From Sympetrum striolatum (lineage: Eukaryota > Arthropoda > Insecta > Odonata > Libellulidae): 64,000 nucleotides of DNA. Positions 60,489-64,000 of this stretch are shown here, one piece after another. Where the stretch lies: the NCBI GenBank assembly GCA_947579665.1, contig OX388349.1:70064841-70128840 (forward strand). Reading direction: 5' to 3'. The position numbers and the translations under genes were made by a program. The notes beneath the pieces are model-generated. The model did not search any database. It was not told where the DNA came from and saw only the letters and a list, made by a program, of their open reading frames with translations. Each line of letters begins with the position of its first letter. Position 1 is the stretch's first letter.

Positions 60489-63400
60489 TGCATTATTGTC
60501 AGCGCAATAGGTTACGGTAATGCAGTAGACAAATACAGTATAACAAATGGATTAGCTTTGATTTTAAAATTTCTTATGACCATTTTAAGACGAAAGGAAG
60601 ATCATTATCAATAAATTCCCGATACGGCACTGGCATTCGTCGCAATATTATGTACCACTCTCAGTTCTTTCCGTGGGAGGCAAAACACGAGGTGGCTTCT
60701 TTACAGGTGACACTTCGCGTCCTCGGCTTCGGTCGTGCTTTTGTATAATATGACCGCAGTAGAATTTATGTTCTGTTAAAAAATTAAGCGCGGTCGACCC
60801 ATTTGTTCCCGAAGTGGTCGCCTATCTGCCTCACACCCCGAACCAGGCACCACCATTAAACTCTCCTAGTCCCTTTTATTTCGCAATTTTATCTCAATTT
60901 ATTCCTCATATTCCCTCCCCTCCGATCCATCTTATCTCCATCCTCCCCTTGACACTCGAAGCACCTCAGGTGTGGAGAAACCACAACCTTCGCCGACAGC
61001 ATTCGCTCCTACACTCAAATACGGACGCACGCTCCGCCAATGGACTCTCCCCTCTGGACCATCTCGGGCAGGCGTAATTAACTACACATCTGCCAGAGGA
61101 ATCTAGAAGCCTCTTCCACACCACTCCGGCACCCTCCTTCCCCCGTTATCTCAACCCAACCGACTTCTCTGACCTCTCAAACACTCCATTTCTCCCTCCC
61201 GCCCACTCCCCTCTTCTTTCGCTACCCCACAATTCTCCCCGTCCCGGCGGGAAAATTCTTTTATTTCCAAACATTGATGTCTTCATTAAAACCTCTTTGG
61301 AGCTCCATTAAGAGGGTCGGGAGGCGTCGGGAGTCGATATAGGGATTCTCTTATCTTCGCCTTTACCTTTTACCTTTCGATCTCTCTCTCCATTCGGGGG
61401 AATTTTTAATCACTTTGGTTGGGTTTCCTTGTCTTTTTGGCGCAGCTCCGAACTGCTTTTCGCCGTATTTGCCGAGCGGACGGTGCGTCGGAAAGTAATT
61501 CAAGAAAGCGATTGAATGGATTATTTATAGTGATGTTGCTAAAACGGTATGGATTGCCTAGTTCTGCGAAGATCACAAAAATCTTCCAAGAGAACATTTT
61601 ACTAGATTAAGGACTAGCTCTAATGAAAAGAACCACTCTCTGGAAATTCTACCAGTAACATCAAAACAAAATGGTTATAAAAATATGAGACGTTAAGAGA
61701 ACTGATTTTATGCGAAAAGTGAAACACAATGATGAATTAAATGAAGGAAGTCAAGAAAATGTTCATGGAAATAACTTTCAAAAATGTAGACCTGCGCCCA
61801 TACTTATTGTCAAGTGAAAGGAATTACGCTACCTAGAATGTTGTATCGCATTTTCAGAAAAAATATATAACCAAACGGTCTCCAATGAGTTGCATGATTC
61901 TAAATTATGGAAGTACTGATCCTCTCATTACCAATAAAATTAAAGATGTAGCAGTTTTACACTAGCTCACGAAGGGTATAACCAACGAAATTAAAAAAAG
62001 AATTTACATTTCATGTTTATCAGGTAAAAGGTCTGCCAATTAACGTCACAGATCTAATTAGACTTAACCTTCTACTCAATAGATATTATTAGTGGATTTG
62101 CAAATATTTGCTTTACTAGTAGTTGGTAGATGTTTCCCACATTATATGGTTTTGAACTAAAGTATTGGCAAATAATTCTATTAGACCATAAGATTCTAAC
62201 GCGACAAGTGAGCGTTCGAGTGGAAAATAAATGGAGTGCAATCAATTTTTAATACGGATGTTGAATCCAACGGCTCTATTCGTATATCCAATGTAAATCT
62301 ATTTCGTATAATTCAACTCATAGATCAATGACAAAAAAGTTCGACTGTTTGATGTCTGATGAACACGGATCACAATAGCTGAGATGAGAACGAGCGACGA
62401 GGAAAAACCATCTCGCATCCTCCATTCTCTCGGAACAAACAAATAACATACCTCCATTGTCGTTCGCTCCACGAGAGAGAGAAAAAAATAAGCAGATAAA
62501 AGAGAGGAGAGAAAGAGAGGTCGTTAGAAACCATTTAGCCCTCCATTCACACCTCTCTCCGTATCCTCCCCATCTCTCCTTCGCAGGCCGTAAACCTTCA
62601 CCCGCGGCAATCGACCAAAGATGTCTCTCCGCGGAAACCCGATAGATGGAGACACTTGGCGGACCCAACCCAACCCGACCCTGGCTTTTTGTCGTGACGG
62701 AGAGAAGTGCTCCTTTAGTGACCGCCTTTGACCCGTCGTTGCCAAAGGCAGGATGTATAAGCTGCGAGGTGTGTTGGAGGGTTGAGAGGTATAAATAGTG
62801 ACAACATCTCTCCCGAAAAAAAGAGGGTGGAAAAAATGTAAAGACATGGCCTCTCCGGAAGAGAGTCCTTGACTTCAATTAAGTGCGGTCAATTGATTTT
62901 CCTTCCTCACGCCCCCTTTACTACGTGCCGACGTAATTGGCCAGATTTTTCGAGATGTTTTTGGAAACGGAAATGTTTAGCGCTCGCATCGGAGGAATTT
63001 ATCTTCTTCCCCTCTCGATGCGATGGGCTCACGTTATTCATCTCGGCCGGTTTCAGTGGTTTAGACAGAATTTGATGACTCGGCAAAGTAATCATGAGCT
63101 GTACATTCTACAAGCTAGAATAAGAAATGAACAGAAAATGACAAGGTAATATGACGGACATTTTCGCACCACCATTGAATTGTATTGAAGTTATAAATAT
63201 ACATGAATATGAAAACAAAAGGCTCTCATCCGGTGTTATTTGTATCACTGATGGCTACCAAATAGCAGTAAACAGTTCATGAATAGTAGAAGAATAGATA
63301 TTTATGATTTATTTGGTGTGAGGTGATTGAACAATGATTTTCGAGTTGGGGCTACTATTAAAATCAAAACCAAAAAGACAATTCTCTTTTTCAATCTGCG

Positions 63401-64000
63401 GACGTGAATAAATAGCTAAACATTAATTTCATTCAGCCTTCATTCTTAATAAGTCTAACCTATAAATAGTAGAATTACCAATTCTCTAATTAAACCTAAC
63501 CTTTACAAGCTTATTTACGACTTAGTTAAAAATGTCTTCCTTTAGAGTTAATTTCTAAAAGAAGTTAATTGAAGCTAAATAATCAATTTAAAGGAATCTT
63601 CTGTATTGATAATTTAACTGTGATATTCGAAGAAAATTCATGACGCAATTAGCACTTAAAACAAAAATTATGAAATCACATAAGATTATGTTTAGAAAAA
63701 TGTTGTGTGCCATTGCGAAAGTAAATTGCTCCACAGATAATATATTAACGTGTGAAGCGACGATTTCTTCTTCGTCTACTTTTAATGCTTCCTTTAAGTG
63801 AGTTTATAGGTGCCTTTTAGCATTCATTAACCGCGATAAATCCTTTTACAACTCGTCACCCAAACGCTGCTGAGAACGCCAGCAACAAAGCTCTACGAAG
63901 ATCTGATGCGCGTAAAGACTTGAAAGAAACCAACCATTCACACAAAAAAGGTCCACCCATTCGTGAACGACAGCACGTTGTCCTCGATGGCGGAAAATTT
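60489..64000. other. Gene-free DNA with GC-richer, strand-biased blocks
   Basis: GC-richer blocks lie at about 60640-61620, 62200-63130 and 63760-64000. About 60820-61240 is pyrimidine-rich, and 62470-62520 is a GA-rich run on the plus strand. The longest open frame of the window, 186 codons at 62318-62878 on the minus strand, lies here. It overlaps other frames, has no domain, and its composition follows the local base bias, so it is not credited. Confidence 0.6.

Noticed and set aside
62318..62878. Longest ORF of the window, 186 codons, minus strand
   Set aside because: It lies in a GC-richer, purine/pyrimidine-biased block, overlaps long frames on the same and opposite strand, contains no domain, and its composition follows the local base bias.

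Overview
The window looks like intergenic or intronic DNA from a large animal genome, most probably an insect or other arthropod. It is AT-rich, has no operons or compact genes, and the longest open frame is 186 codons with no protein-like character. It carries degraded copies of several eukaryotic transposon classes. The arthropod assignment rests on the Helentron-like, piggyBac-like and non-LTR remnants and on the lack of CpG depletion; the order and species cannot be told from the sequence. No complete host protein gene, rRNA, functional tRNA or CRISPR array was found.

Layout. 1-4400: gene-free. 4401-6187: a TTAA-flanked piggyBac-like transposon with a broken transposase on the minus strand. 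This remnant has a recognisable first exon, a 208-bp intron, a large internal deletion, several frame changes, a premature stop and an intact-looking Cys/His-rich C-terminus. 8274-8350: a 77-bp palindromic Tc1/mariner-type MITE in a TA duplication. 9015-9860: two 317-bp tandem units, a long (CA)n tract and a hairpin-ended tail. 11573-11609: a 37-bp hairpin between 8-bp direct repeats. 12662-12746: a nested double hairpin. 15601-15680 and 17504-17583: two copies of one dispersed repeat. About 25800-26025: the C-terminal end of a decayed non-LTR retrotransposon. 27807-27850: a G/C-run hairpin resembling a hAT tip.

30271-30554 (minus strand) holds the only host-like coding signal: two adjoining segments of about 94 codons with natural-looking protein composition, in two frames, and not recognised. 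36850-37228 is a well-bounded non-autonomous hAT element with a perfect 8-bp target duplication. 56464-57907 is an internally deleted Helentron-like element with a stub of its Rep-helicase N-terminus. 60165-60488 combines interleaved inverted repeats, a tRNA-like (SINE-type) head and overlapping hairpins.

The rest alternates AT-rich stretches with shorter GC-richer, CpG-containing blocks in which no gene can be supported. The window therefore reads as a record of transposon insertion and decay, not as a functioning gene set. I did not find a convincing new biological system. The best leads are the unidentified coding fragment near 30.3-30.55 kb, the placement of a transposon-end motif inside the piggyBac intron, and the composite repeat at 9.0-9.86 kb.
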